Below, piece by piece: positions 17,714-24,851 of a stretch of DNA of 64,000 bases. The first letter of the stretch is position 1. Each line of letters begins with the position of its first letter. The DNA is from Flavobacterium ustbae. GTDB lineage: Bacteria > Bacteroidota > Bacteroidia > Flavobacteriales > Flavobacteriaceae. Where the stretch lies: positions 40,880 to 104,879 of the forward strand of contig NZ_RPOC01000016.1 of assembly GCF_003946915.1 (NCBI RefSeq), given 5' to 3'. The notes beneath the pieces were generated by a model. The model ran no database searches, was not told the origin of the DNA, and saw only the letters and a list, made by a program, of their open reading frames with translations. The position numbers and the translations under genes are program-made.

Positions 17714-18745
17714 TTGAAAATCAACGCCACTCTTTTAACTTCTCAAACGCCTATAATTAAAATTCAAATTGGAGATAATTATTACCCAAAAAGCATTTTA
17801 ACTGAAGAAAATGTCAATATCCAAAATGAAGATTCAGAAACAATAAAAAGCAGGCATCTTATAACTGAAGGACTAGTTCTACTTGATACTCAGTTATATT
17901 TTTCAAAACCAAAAACTATTCTTTTCGAAATTGATGAAGAATCGATTGTAATGAATTTTATTTATACCAGTAATGTAGAAACATACATTGACCAACTGGA
18001 AAGCGAAAAGTTTTCTAAAGAAAATACACATAATATTTTTTACACCAACAATTTTAAAGGGTCATTTAAAATTCCGGCCCAGAAAGATGTAAATTACTTG
18101 TCGATTATACTTTCTAAAGAATTCTATTATAACATTATCAACGAAGACTGGCACTTGCATGAGAAATTTTCAAAAAAAATTCTAGGCAAACAATCTTCTT
18201 ATTTAACGACAAAATACCTTCCTTTTACACCCGCGATTCAATGGGTAACATCCGAAATAAAAAATTGCACACGAGAAGGCGTTTTAAAAAGAATTTATAT
18301 CGAAAGTAAAATCAAAGAGCTGCTTATTCATCAGCTTGAAACTTTGGTTACCAAGCCTTTAATTTCAGAAAAAATTAGTGAAGAAGATTTCAGCAAGCTT
18401 TTACAAGCAAAAAAAATATTAGAAAACGATTATAGAAATACCCCTACTCTGGTTGAACTTTCGAGACTTATTTCGCTAAACGAATTCAAACTCAAAAAAG
18501 GTTTTAAAGCTTGTTTCGGAACCACCGTTAAGAGCTATATCATAAAACTGAGAATGGAGCATGCTAGAGAATTATTTCAAAACAAAATTGCAACGGTAAG
18601 CGAAGCGGCGTATAAATGCGGTTATAAAGATGTTTCTCATTTTTCGGCTGCTTTTAAAAACTATTACGGATTCTCGCCTCAAAAGTTTAAAATCAATACC
18701 GATATCATTCCGTTTTTCTTACTTGTTTTTTCGTTTGCTTTATAA
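17714..18745 (+). CDS. AraC-family regulator of the iron-uptake operon
   Basis: 343 codons from a TTG start (stop TAA at 17708-17710 is directly upstream in frame; the next ATG lies about 86 codons in). The C-terminal AraC double helix-turn-helix is clear: TLVELSRLISLNEFKLKKGF, IATVSEAAYKCGYKDVSHFSAAFKNYYGFSPQKF. The N-terminal 220 residues resemble PchR-type regulators that sense siderophores. Divergent from xusA with 107 bases between, it is expected to activate the operon when an iron-siderophore enters. The last 14 residues (IIPFFLLVFSFAL) are hydrophobic, which is unusual after the DNA-binding domain. Confidence 0.88.
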   Translation: MKINATLLTSQTPIIKIQIGDNYYPKSILTEENVNIQNEDSETIKSRHLITEGLVLLDTQLYFSKPKTILFEIDEESIVMNFIYTSNVETYIDQLESEKFSKENTHNIFYTNNFKGSFKIPAQKDVNYLSIILSKEFYYNIINEDWHLHEKFSKKILGKQSSYLTTKYLPFTPAIQWVTSEIKNCTREGVLKRIYIESKIKELLIHQLETLVTKPLISEKISEEDFSKLLQAKKILENDYRNTPTLVELSRLISLNEFKLKKGFKACFGTTVKSYIIKLRMEHARELFQNKIATVSEAAYKCGYKDVSHFSAAFKNYYGFSPQKFKINTDIIPFFLLVFSFAL

Positions 18746-19297
18746 AAAAAGGGTTTCAAAATTCAATCCGTCGACTTCCTTTTAAAACCCTAAAAAATTA
18801 GACATTAATGTATAGTGCAAACTCTTATACAAGTACCCACGATCAAATGAATATGTCAAAATTTAATTCAAAAAAAAATGTTTCTCCAAAAAACATGAAT
18901 GTTAAAACTTAAAATGATATTCTAAAAAAGGCAAAAACAGCATTGTTATTAAATTTCAACAGCCCAAAATTAAAATGCTCAAGAGAGATTCCCTTACGGT
19001 TTTCCACATTCAACGAAAAATTAACATCATTATAACAAAACAAAAAGTTTAATTGGTTGTGTAGCAAAATATTGCCAAAAGCAACTTTAACTAAATTTTG
19101 TAAAAGAAAATACTAGATTCTTATCGAGAAAGTTGGTAAAAAAATAAAAAACATATTTCTTGTCCTAGATTAAGTCACTTTTTCTAAATCCCTGACTAAA
19201 TTTGTCAACGCAAGTAGATAATTAGATAATTTCTTAGAAGCTTAGAAGCTCAGTACCTCAGTACCTTAGTAACTTAATAACTTAGAACCTCAAAAAA
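18746..19297. other. Intergenic spacer with octamer repeat before next gene
   Basis: No gene is seen. The first 60 bases contain GGGTTT...AAACCC complementarity that may stop araC transcription. The end (19234-19289) is an array of seven 8-bp units of the form TYARTANC, described separately. The middle is plain AT-rich DNA. Confidence 0.6.
19234..19289. repeat. Seven tandem degenerate octamers upstream of 19298 gene
   Basis: Reading in steps of eight gives TTAGAAGC twice, TCAGTACC twice, TTAGTAAC, TTAATAAC and TTAGAACC. The array ends eight bases before the ATG at 19298, so it would form most of the 5' leader. Related units occur near 51070, 56690, 60960, 61130 and 61280. Confidence 0.85.
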
Positions 19298-19609
19298 ATG
19301 AAGCTACAATTTTTATTACTCGGAAAAAATGAAGCTATTTTAGCTATTTTGCTTCGTCTGGTTAACGCAGATGAGAACTGGAATGGAGTTGCTTTTAATA
19401 ACGAAAAGGAAGCTCAAGAATACTTTCAAAACAATAAAATAGATATTGTGCTTTTGAGTTCTGCAATTGAAGATCATATCGAAAAAGAGTTTACCTCTTT
19501 CTGCGTAAAACATCAACCTGATGTCGAAGTTATTGAACATTTTGGAGGCGGAAGCGGTTTATTGAAATCGGAAATCCTGCATAGGCTGCATTTGAAAGGA
19601 AAGCTTTAA
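19298..19609 (+). CDS. Small conserved-looking hypothetical, receiver-like
   Basis: 103 codons, not recognised by name. The start KLQFLLLGKNEAILAILLRLVNA and the later IDIVLLSSAIED resemble the first and third strands of a response-regulator receiver, with a closing EVIEHFGGGSGLL. The phospho-acceptor aspartate position carries serine (LLSSA), so if it is receiver-related it would not be phosphorylated in the usual way. It lies 24 bases upstream of a 2H phosphoesterase gene and is probably co-transcribed. Function unknown. Confidence 0.7.
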   Translation: MKLQFLLLGKNEAILAILLRLVNADENWNGVAFNNEKEAQEYFQNNKIDIVLLSSAIEDHIEKEFTSFCVKHQPDVEVIEHFGGGSGLLKSEILHRLHLKGKL

Positions 19610-19633
19610 ATTTGTTTTCTTTAAAGTATCAAA

Positions 19634-20194
19634 ATGGAAAAAACATATTCGGTTGTCTTTTATTCTAAAGAGTTGGTTGATCCTGTTAAGAAAATGAAAG
19701 ACTTCTTAAGAAGCAAAATAGATTGGTATAATAGCTGCAATTCTGAAGCTCATATTACCATTTGTGAATTTACAATTGATGATTCTAAAATTGATTCTAT
19801 TAAACAAAAGCTGATTAAAATAGCGGATACCTTTACACCTTCTCAAGTACATTTAGATCATTTTGGATTCTATGAGCATGCAGGGGCTTTTTACATTGCT
19901 GCTAACGAAGAATCTAAAAGCAATCTAATACCAATAATGAAAAAGATTCACGAAATTTTAAAACCCTTAAAATTAAAAAAAAGCGAGGATCCACACCTAT
20001 CAATCGGACGACGATTAACTTCAGAAAACTTAAAAATAGCATCAGAATTATTTACAACAATCGATCTCGTTTTTCTTTGTGATTCGATTGTTTTGAGAGA
20101 ATTTAATCCTGCAGTAAAACAGTTTTTTGTTACTGATACTTTCCCTTTTGGAAACAATCCGCAGCCTGAGTTTGTTCAGGCGAGTTTGTTTTAA
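19634..20194 (+). CDS. 2'-5' RNA ligase / 2H phosphoesterase family protein
   Basis: 186 codons. The two HxT/S motifs that define the 2H phosphoesterase superfamily are present: H40-I-T42 (EAHITICEF) and H121-L-S123 (DPHLSIGRRL), about 80 residues apart as usual. Such proteins act on 2',3'-cyclic phosphates or 2'-5' links in RNA or small nucleotides. The N-terminus YSVVFYSKELVDPVKKMKDF matches bacterial LigT-like members. The physiological substrate is not known for this subgroup. Confidence 0.85.
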   Translation: MEKTYSVVFYSKELVDPVKKMKDFLRSKIDWYNSCNSEAHITICEFTIDDSKIDSIKQKLIKIADTFTPSQVHLDHFGFYEHAGAFYIAANEESKSNLIPIMKKIHEILKPLKLKKSEDPHLSIGRRLTSENLKIASELFTTIDLVFLCDSIVLREFNPAVKQFFVTDTFPFGNNPQPEFVQASLF

Positions 20195-20201
20195 TACGTT
20201 A

Positions 20202-20568
20202 TTAACCGCAAGGGGCGCTAGGATTACGCAAAGGACGTAAAGTTTCATTATAGCTAAGCCATAACCCAAGGTTTCAGCCTTGGGTACACAGCAAATTCCT
20301 CTCTAAATGTACCCAAGGTTGAAACCTTGGGCTATGTTCTGAAATAGATTACACAAAGCTTTGCACACTTTTTAAATCTTAAATAAACTTAACCCGTTTT
20401 ATTTTTCATCATCCTTCGATCTATCTAGAGATGAATTCATTGCGTACCCAAGGTTGAAACCTTGGGCTATGTTCTGAATAAATCATACAAAGCTTTGCGC
20501 ACTTTTTAAATCTTAAATAAATTCAACTTTGCGCCCTTTGCGTAATTCCTAGCGCCCTTTGCGGTTAA
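20202..20568. repeat. 367-bp composite inverted-repeat element
   Basis: Imperfect inverted arms of about 41 bases bound the element (20202-20242 and 20527-20568, containing CGCAAAGG and GGCGCTAGG words). Inside, a unit of about 85 bases is repeated directly (20309-20394 and 20444-20527), each starting with the palindrome CCCAAGGTTGAAACCTTGGG; a third such hairpin is at 20258-20284. No open frame is present. It looks like a non-autonomous repeat element built by duplication. Confidence 0.82.
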
Positions 20569-20617
20569 AAAAACTTAACACCTCAGCACCTTAACATCTT
20601 AGCCACTAAAAAAAACG

Positions 20618-20642
20618 TATATTTGATTTTTGCAAACTTCAA
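20618..20642 (+). promoter_or_regulatory. araC promoter with putative self-binding motif
   Basis: TATATTTG (20618-20625) matches the -7 box. It overlaps a TTG that would otherwise look like an upstream start codon, so translation should begin at the ATG at 20647. The motif GATTTTTGCAAACTTCAA (20625-20642) just downstream matches 16 of 18 bases with a sequence upstream of the SDR gene (21941-21958). Confidence 0.65.
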
Positions 20643-20646
20643 CACT

Positions 20647-21570
20647 ATGAAATCTCTTGACTCATTTTATAAAGACATCACCGAAGGATCAACCGTTGAC
20701 CCTAATTCTTTGCTTCCAAATGACATTCAGAAAGAAATTGGGCACTTTAATGTTTTCGATATAAAAGAGCTTCTAGAGCGCATGCAAGGAAAACCAGTTA
20801 TGCCTTATGACAGAAGAGCTTACTACAAAATAAGTTTGATAAAAGGCCATAACAGAGCTGAATACGCCGATAAAATAATCGAAATCGAAAAACAAGGATT
20901 GTTATTTGCGACACCCAAAATTCCGTACAATTATTTACCGCAAGACACCAATCAAGGAGGCCAATTTTGTGTTTTTACAAGTGAATTTCTTTCTAAAAGT
21001 AAAAGCGGAATTGATCTGGACGAACTCCCAATTTTCGCTTCAGACGGTTACCCGATTTTTCAGCTTTCAGACGAAGAAGTTTCAGAAGTAGAATTGATAT
21101 TCAACAAAATACAAAAAGAAATCAACTCTGATTATGTTTACAAATATGACTTAATCCGAAATTATGTTGCGGAGTTAATTCACTTTGGTCAAAAATTACA
21201 GCCTATTACGGCATTATATTCTAAGCACAATTCCGCAGCAAGAGTATCTTCTTTATTTGCTGAATTATTAGAAAGACAATTTCCGATTGAATCGCCAAAC
21301 CAGCGATTAGAACTAAGAACTGCCAAAGATTTTGCCGAAAGATTATCAGTGCATGTCAATCATTTAAATAAAGTTTTAAAGGAAAATACTGGAAAAACAA
21401 CCACAGAATTAATCAGCAGCAGATTAACCAACGAAGCCAAAATACTTTTAAAACAAACCGATTGGAATATCTCTGAAATTGCCTATTCTCTTGGTTTTGA
21501 AGAATTAGCGCATTTTTCTAATTTCTTTAAAAAACAAACAACCTTTACGCCGATTGCTTTTAGAAGCTGA
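20647..21570 (+). CDS. AraC-family transcriptional regulator
   Basis: 307 codons from ATG 20647; the TTG at 20623 lies in the -7 box and is not used here. The N-terminal 190 residues form a cupin-like sensor region (RRAYYKISLIKGHNRAEYADKIIEI) and the C-terminus is an AraC helix-turn-helix (RTAKDFAERLSVHVNHLNKVLKE, WNISEIAYSLGFEELAHFSNFFKKQT). This is a common flavobacterial regulator type placed next to a reductase gene. The next gene downstream is an SDR oxidoreductase whose promoter region carries the same motif as this gene's promoter, so it probably controls both. Confidence 0.88.
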   Translation: MKSLDSFYKDITEGSTVDPNSLLPNDIQKEIGHFNVFDIKELLERMQGKPVMPYDRRAYYKISLIKGHNRAEYADKIIEIEKQGLLFATPKIPYNYLPQDTNQGGQFCVFTSEFLSKSKSGIDLDELPIFASDGYPIFQLSDEEVSEVELIFNKIQKEINSDYVYKYDLIRNYVAELIHFGQKLQPITALYSKHNSAARVSSLFAELLERQFPIESPNQRLELRTAKDFAERLSVHVNHLNKVLKENTGKTTTELISSRLTNEAKILLKQTDWNISEIAYSLGFEELAHFSNFFKKQTTFTPIAFRS

Positions 21571-21629
21571 TTTTAGATTTTAGATTGTAGATTGTAGATT
21601 GTAGATTGTAGATTTTTTGATACGATTGA

Positions 21630-21747
21630 GAATCCGAAGGATTCAAATGTTTATAGCATATTATTTAGTTCGTTGTGTTTGACCCCTTCGGGGTCATATA
21701 ATTCGTGGGGGATATGTATTCTATAAACATTTGAATCCTTCGGATTC
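21630..21747. repeat. 118-bp inverted-repeat element, copy 1
   Basis: The terminal 27 bases are perfect inverted repeats (21630-21656 and 21721-21747), each containing a small palindrome GAATCCGAAGGATTC. The centre holds the palindrome GACCCCTTCGGGGTC (21681-21695). A second copy of exactly the same length lies at 48757-48874. Confidence 0.92.
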
Positions 21748-21779
21748 TATTTTAGAATAAGCAATTCCGTATTCTTTTC

Positions 21780-21874
21780 CCCCTGAGCGAAGTATAAGGT
21801 TCTCATGCTATACATCCGCATCTTGGATATACGTTGCGTGTCCTTCGACTCCGCTCAGGAAGACATAAAATGAG
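21780..21874. repeat. CTCAGG/CTCATTTTATG repeat module, copy 1
   Basis: It starts with CCTGAGCG, passes through TTCTCATGC and ends with GGAAGACATAAAATGAG. A related module lies at 48901-49013 in the opposite orientation and a partial one at 47157-47200. It lies 32 bases after the 118-bp element. Confidence 0.8.
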
Positions 21875-21919
21875 AATTGGAATTTGGAATTTAAAAAATT
21901 GGATTTTTGCATCTGATTT

Positions 21920-21981
21920 GAATTTCGCAAACATCGATTTGATATTTACAAACTTCAAACATCACTTAACTTCTACCTTTG
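21920..21981 (+). promoter_or_regulatory. SDR promoter with 21-bp-spaced AraC-type repeats
   Basis: The -7 box TACCTTTG is at 21974-21981. Upstream, GAATTTCGCAAACATCGA (21920-21937) and GATATTTACAAACTTCAA (21941-21958) are related direct repeats starting 21 bp apart. The nearer one matches the motif in the araC promoter (20625-20642). No -33 box is evident, which fits activation. Confidence 0.6.
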
Positions 21982-22008
21982 CCTTATCAATTTAAAACTA
22001 AATATAAA

Positions 22009-22773
22009 ATGGCAGTAAATACAAAAATAGCTCTAGTTACAGGTGGTAGCAGAGGTTTAGGAAAAAACATGGCAATTGCAATTGCAAAAAAAGGATTAGA
22101 TGTAATTATTACTTATAACAGCAAAAAAGAAGAAGCTGATGCAGTAGTTTCAGAAATTGAAGGTTTGGGTCAAAAAGCAGCTGCGTTACAATTAAATGTT
22201 GCAGATTCAGGAACTTTTGATTCTTTTTTTGAAGCTGTGAAAACAACTTTAAAAAACACTTTCAAAACAGATAAATTTGACTTTTTGGTAAATAATGCCG
22301 GAATTGGGATTCATAAATCGTTTATCGAAACTACAGAAGCCGATTTTGATTTATTGACCAATATCCAATTTAAAGGGCCTTTTTTCTTAACTCAAAAGGC
22401 TCTAAGCGAAATGAATGACGGCGGCGGAATTGTGAATATTTCAACTGGTTTAGCTAGATTTTCTTTCCCTGGTTATGCTGCTTATGCGTCTATGAAAGGT
22501 GCAATGGAAACCTTAACAAAATATCAGGCAAAAGAATTGGGCGCTAGAAAAATAAGAGTAAATATTGTGGCGCCTGGCGCCATAGAAACCAATTTTGGAG
22601 GCGGTGTTGTTCGCGATAATGAACAAATGAATCAGCAGATTGCTTCGGTAACGGCTTTAGGAAGAGTCGGCCTTCCTGATGATATTGGCGGAGTTATTGC
22701 CTTTTTATGCAGCGAAGAATCTCGCTGGGTAAACGCACAAAGAATTGAAGTTTCTGGCGGAATGATGTTGTAA
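22009..22773 (+). CDS. Short-chain dehydrogenase/reductase
   Basis: 254 codons from ATG 22009. A TTG at 21979 lies inside the -7 box TACCTTTG and is rejected as start. Motifs: TGGSRGLG (11-18) for NAD(P), NNAG (95-98), catalytic S145, Y159 and K163 (YASMK), and the closing VSGGMML. It reduces or oxidises an unidentified carbonyl or alcohol in the cytoplasm. Its regulator is probably the AraC protein encoded just upstream. The substrate cannot be read from the sequence. Confidence 0.9.
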   Translation: MAVNTKIALVTGGSRGLGKNMAIAIAKKGLDVIITYNSKKEEADAVVSEIEGLGQKAAALQLNVADSGTFDSFFEAVKTTLKNTFKTDKFDFLVNNAGIGIHKSFIETTEADFDLLTNIQFKGPFFLTQKALSEMNDGGGIVNISTGLARFSFPGYAAYASMKGAMETLTKYQAKELGARKIRVNIVAPGAIETNFGGGVVRDNEQMNQQIASVTALGRVGLPDDIGGVIAFLCSEESRWVNAQRIEVSGGMML

Positions 22774-22810
22774 AGGTTTCAAAATTTCATCCCGAAGCTT
22801 CGGGACCAAA

Positions 22811-22888
22811 TTCCAAATTCCAAGTTTCAAGTTTCAAGTTTCAGGTTTGAACGTGAAACCTGAAACTTGAAACAAAAAACCTGAAACA
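22811..22888. repeat. Heptad repeats forming an inverted repeat
   Basis: Units AAATTCC and AAGTTTC repeat every seven bases up to CAGGTTT, then after GAACGTG the complementary AAACCTGAAACTTGAAAC follows. The stretch folds into a hairpin of about 18 bp. It lies between the SDR stop and a terminator. Confidence 0.8.
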
Positions 22889-22904
22889 AAAAATTAGAAA
22901 AACA

Positions 22905-22939
22905 AAACCCGATAAGCTTAAAAAAAACTTATCGGGTTT
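22905..22939 (-). terminator. Intrinsic terminator for the minus-strand gene at 22974
   Basis: AAACCCGATAAG (22905-22916) and CTTATCGGGTTT (22928-22939) form a perfect 12-bp stem. On the minus strand it is followed by a T-rich tail. It may also stop the convergent SDR transcript. Confidence 0.8.
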
Positions 22940-22973
22940 GTCATTTCAAATAATATTTGAATTAGTAAAGCCT

Positions 22974-23429
22974 TTATATAATTTGAATTCTTTTGATAAA
23001 TATTCCATCCTTGTCAAAAACAAGATTGTAATTTTTTTGATCTTTTACGACAGCACATTCATAAGTTGTAATATTCTCATTATCTAAAACAGTAAATGAC
23101 TTTCTGATAGCTTTTATTCCATAATTTTCCTTAAGATATTGCTGCGATTTTAGTGGCAAATTTTGTATTTGAATTTGATATTTATAAGATTTAAAATTTC
23201 CATTTTGATCATATAGAGCAAGAGCGATCGTTTTTGGCGTATTATTAAATTTTGCCATAAATATAACATCATCATTTTTACCGCTATATTGCATATCCCA
23301 AACTGCTTTTTTATTCGGGTACTTCTTTGCAAATGCTGCGGTAACATTTTCCGGTGGAACCAAAATACTGTTTTGACCAATTAACAAACTACTACAAAAC
23401 AGTGTCGCTACTGAAATTATATTCCTCAT
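22974..23429 (-). CDS. Secreted PepSY-like (DUF2874-type) protein
   Basis: 151 codons from the ATG at 23427-23429; a longer frame adds 13 residues that would precede the signal peptide and is less likely. Signal peptide RNIISVATLFCSSLLIGQ, then VPPENVTAAFAKKYPNKKAVWDMQY and KSQQYLKENYGIKAIRKSF, the layout of small periplasmic PepSY-like proteins in Bacteroidota. It is a clear paralogue of the next gene upstream. The function of the family is unknown; members are often next to two-component systems, as here. Confidence 0.8.
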   Translation of the reverse strand: MRNIISVATLFCSSLLIGQNSILVPPENVTAAFAKKYPNKKAVWDMQYSGKNDDVIFMAKFNNTPKTIALALYDQNGNFKSYKYQIQIQNLPLKSQQYLKENYGIKAIRKSFTVLDNENITTYECAVVKDQKNYNLVFDKDGIFIKRIQII

Positions 23430-23489
23430 TTTTAGATTTTGATTTCTATAAACGCAAATAAAATACAATTGTTTTGTTATGAAGAAAAG

Positions 23490-23963
23490 CTATTCTTTTT
23501 CAATAGAAACCTCAAAACCGCCGTCTTTATCAAAAACAACATCATAAAATTTAGTGTCCTTAATTACACCAACTTCATAAGTTGTTTTATTTTTATCGTC
23601 AACTACTTTTACAATTTCTTGAATCGCTTTTGCTTTGTAATTCTTTTTCAAATAGGACTGCGCTTTTATCGGAAGATCTCTAAAGGCAATCTGCAGTTCA
23701 AAAGCTTTCATAACTCCTAGATTGTCATAAATCGCTACCGCTTTGGTTGTATCGTTTACATTATATCGTGCTTCATACCTAACTTCGTCTGCATCGTCTC
23801 CAACATATTCTTCAGACCAGACTGGTACCTTTCCCGGATACTCTTTTTCAAAAGTAAACCGCACTTTTTCTGGCGGTGTAATCACTTTTTTCATGTTAGT
23901 TCCTTCTTGCGCCATCAAAAAACTACTGCATAAAAAAGTAAAAATCAAAAATGCTCTTTTCAT
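23490..23963 (-). CDS. Secreted PepSY-like (DUF2874-type) protein, paralogue
   Basis: 157 codons. Signal peptide KRAFLIFTFLCSSFLMAQ, then TPPEKVRFTFEKEYPGKVPVWSEEY, IKAQSYLKKNYKAKAIQEIVKVVD and the closing YDVVFDKDGGFEV. Each block aligns with the gene at 22974, so the two arose by tandem duplication (60 bases apart). It lies downstream of a LytTR two-component pair on the same strand but with an inverted repeat between them. Confidence 0.83.
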   Translation of the reverse strand: MKRAFLIFTFLCSSFLMAQEGTNMKKVITPPEKVRFTFEKEYPGKVPVWSEEYVGDDADEVRYEARYNVNDTTKAVAIYDNLGVMKAFELQIAFRDLPIKAQSYLKKNYKAKAIQEIVKVVDDKNKTTYEVGVIKDTKFYDVVFDKDGGFEVSIEKE

Positions 23964-24038
23964 AATTTCTCTTTTAAGTTGAACTTCAAATAACGTATTA
24001 AAAGTACTACTTTTTCTATTATGAAGGCAAAGATTTTT

Positions 24039-24154
24039 TTTAGTGTTCAGTGGTCAGTTTTTTAGTAGTCAGTCCCGAAACTTCTAGATGGTAATCAGTT
24101 TTAATTTAAGTATAAGAAGACTGAACACTAAAAAACTGACCACTGATCACTAAA
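24039..24154. repeat. 35-bp-arm inverted repeat overlapping a stop codon
   Basis: Arms 24039-24073 and 24120-24154 match as inverted copies at 32 of 35 bases. Within each arm the words TCAGTGG and TCAGTTT repeat every seven bases. The right arm contains the stop codon of the response regulator (24150-24152). It may act as its terminator. Confidence 0.85.
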
Positions 24155-24851
24155 TTTTCTTAATCCTATCCGTCAATTCCCTTTTATAAGTAATTCCGAT
24201 TGGGATTCTTTCGTTTTTAATGACAACAAAATCCTTTTCAGTTGCATCAATTTTATCTAAGGCAACGATATACGATTTATGAATGCGCATAAAACTTTTT
24301 TCTGGAAGACATTTTTCAAATTCTGTTGTCGTGATCGATGCCAAATAAGTTCGTTTGGTGGTATGAAGCTTCACATAATTTCCAAAACTTTGAGCAAACA
24401 AAAGCTGATCCAGTTCTATATCCATAATATAACCGTCCACTTTTACACTTACGGCATTCACAATGTTTTCTTCTTCTTTTGTTTTTCCATTTTCTGTAGA
24501 AAAAAAACGATCGATTGCTTTTAAAAACCTCGGAAAATAAATCGGTTTCAACAGATAATCAATAACGCCATAATCATAACTTTCCAGAGCAAATTCAGAA
24601 TAAGCCGTTGTTAAAATTGTTTTAGGATGATTGGGGATAATCTTTAATAATTCCATTCCTGAAATTTCAGGCATATTAATATCCAGAAACATTAGATCGA
24701 CTGTATTTTCACGAAGAAAATTCATCGCTTCAATTCCATTATAACCTTGAAAAACCAATTCTAACTGCGGATTCTGTTTAATATAATTCGCTAGAACATA
24801 ATGCGCCGCGGGTTCATCATCTACAATTATACATTTCTTTGTTTCTTTCAT
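24150..24851 (-). CDS. LytTR response regulator
   Basis: 233 codons. N-terminal receiver with acidic DDE (11-13), phospho-acceptor D57 (LMFLDINMPEISG), TTAYS and K in LLKPI; C-terminal LytTR DNA-binding domain from about 130 (VSVKVDGYIMDIELDQLLFA, FMRIHKSYIVALDKIDA). The start overlaps the kinase stop by 4 bases (ATGA-type coupling). Targets are not visible directly; the divergent efflux operon is the best candidate. Confidence 0.95.
   Translation of the reverse strand: MKETKKCIIVDDEPAAHYVLANYIKQNPQLELVFQGYNGIEAMNFLRENTVDLMFLDINMPEISGMELLKIIPNHPKTILTTAYSEFALESYDYGVIDYLLKPIYFPRFLKAIDRFFSTENGKTKEEENIVNAVSVKVDGYIMDIELDQLLFAQSFGNYVKLHTTKRTYLASITTTEFEKCLPEKSFMRIHKSYIVALDKIDATEKDFVVIKNERIPIGITYKRELTDRIKKI

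Larger units (their letters stand above)
21571..22008. other. Repeat-rich spacer between araC and SDR gene
   Basis: It contains a 7-bp tandem repeat (TAGATTG units, 21572-21618), a 118-bp element (21630-21747), a second repeat module (21780-21874) and the SDR promoter region (21920-21981). No gene is seen. Confidence 0.8.
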
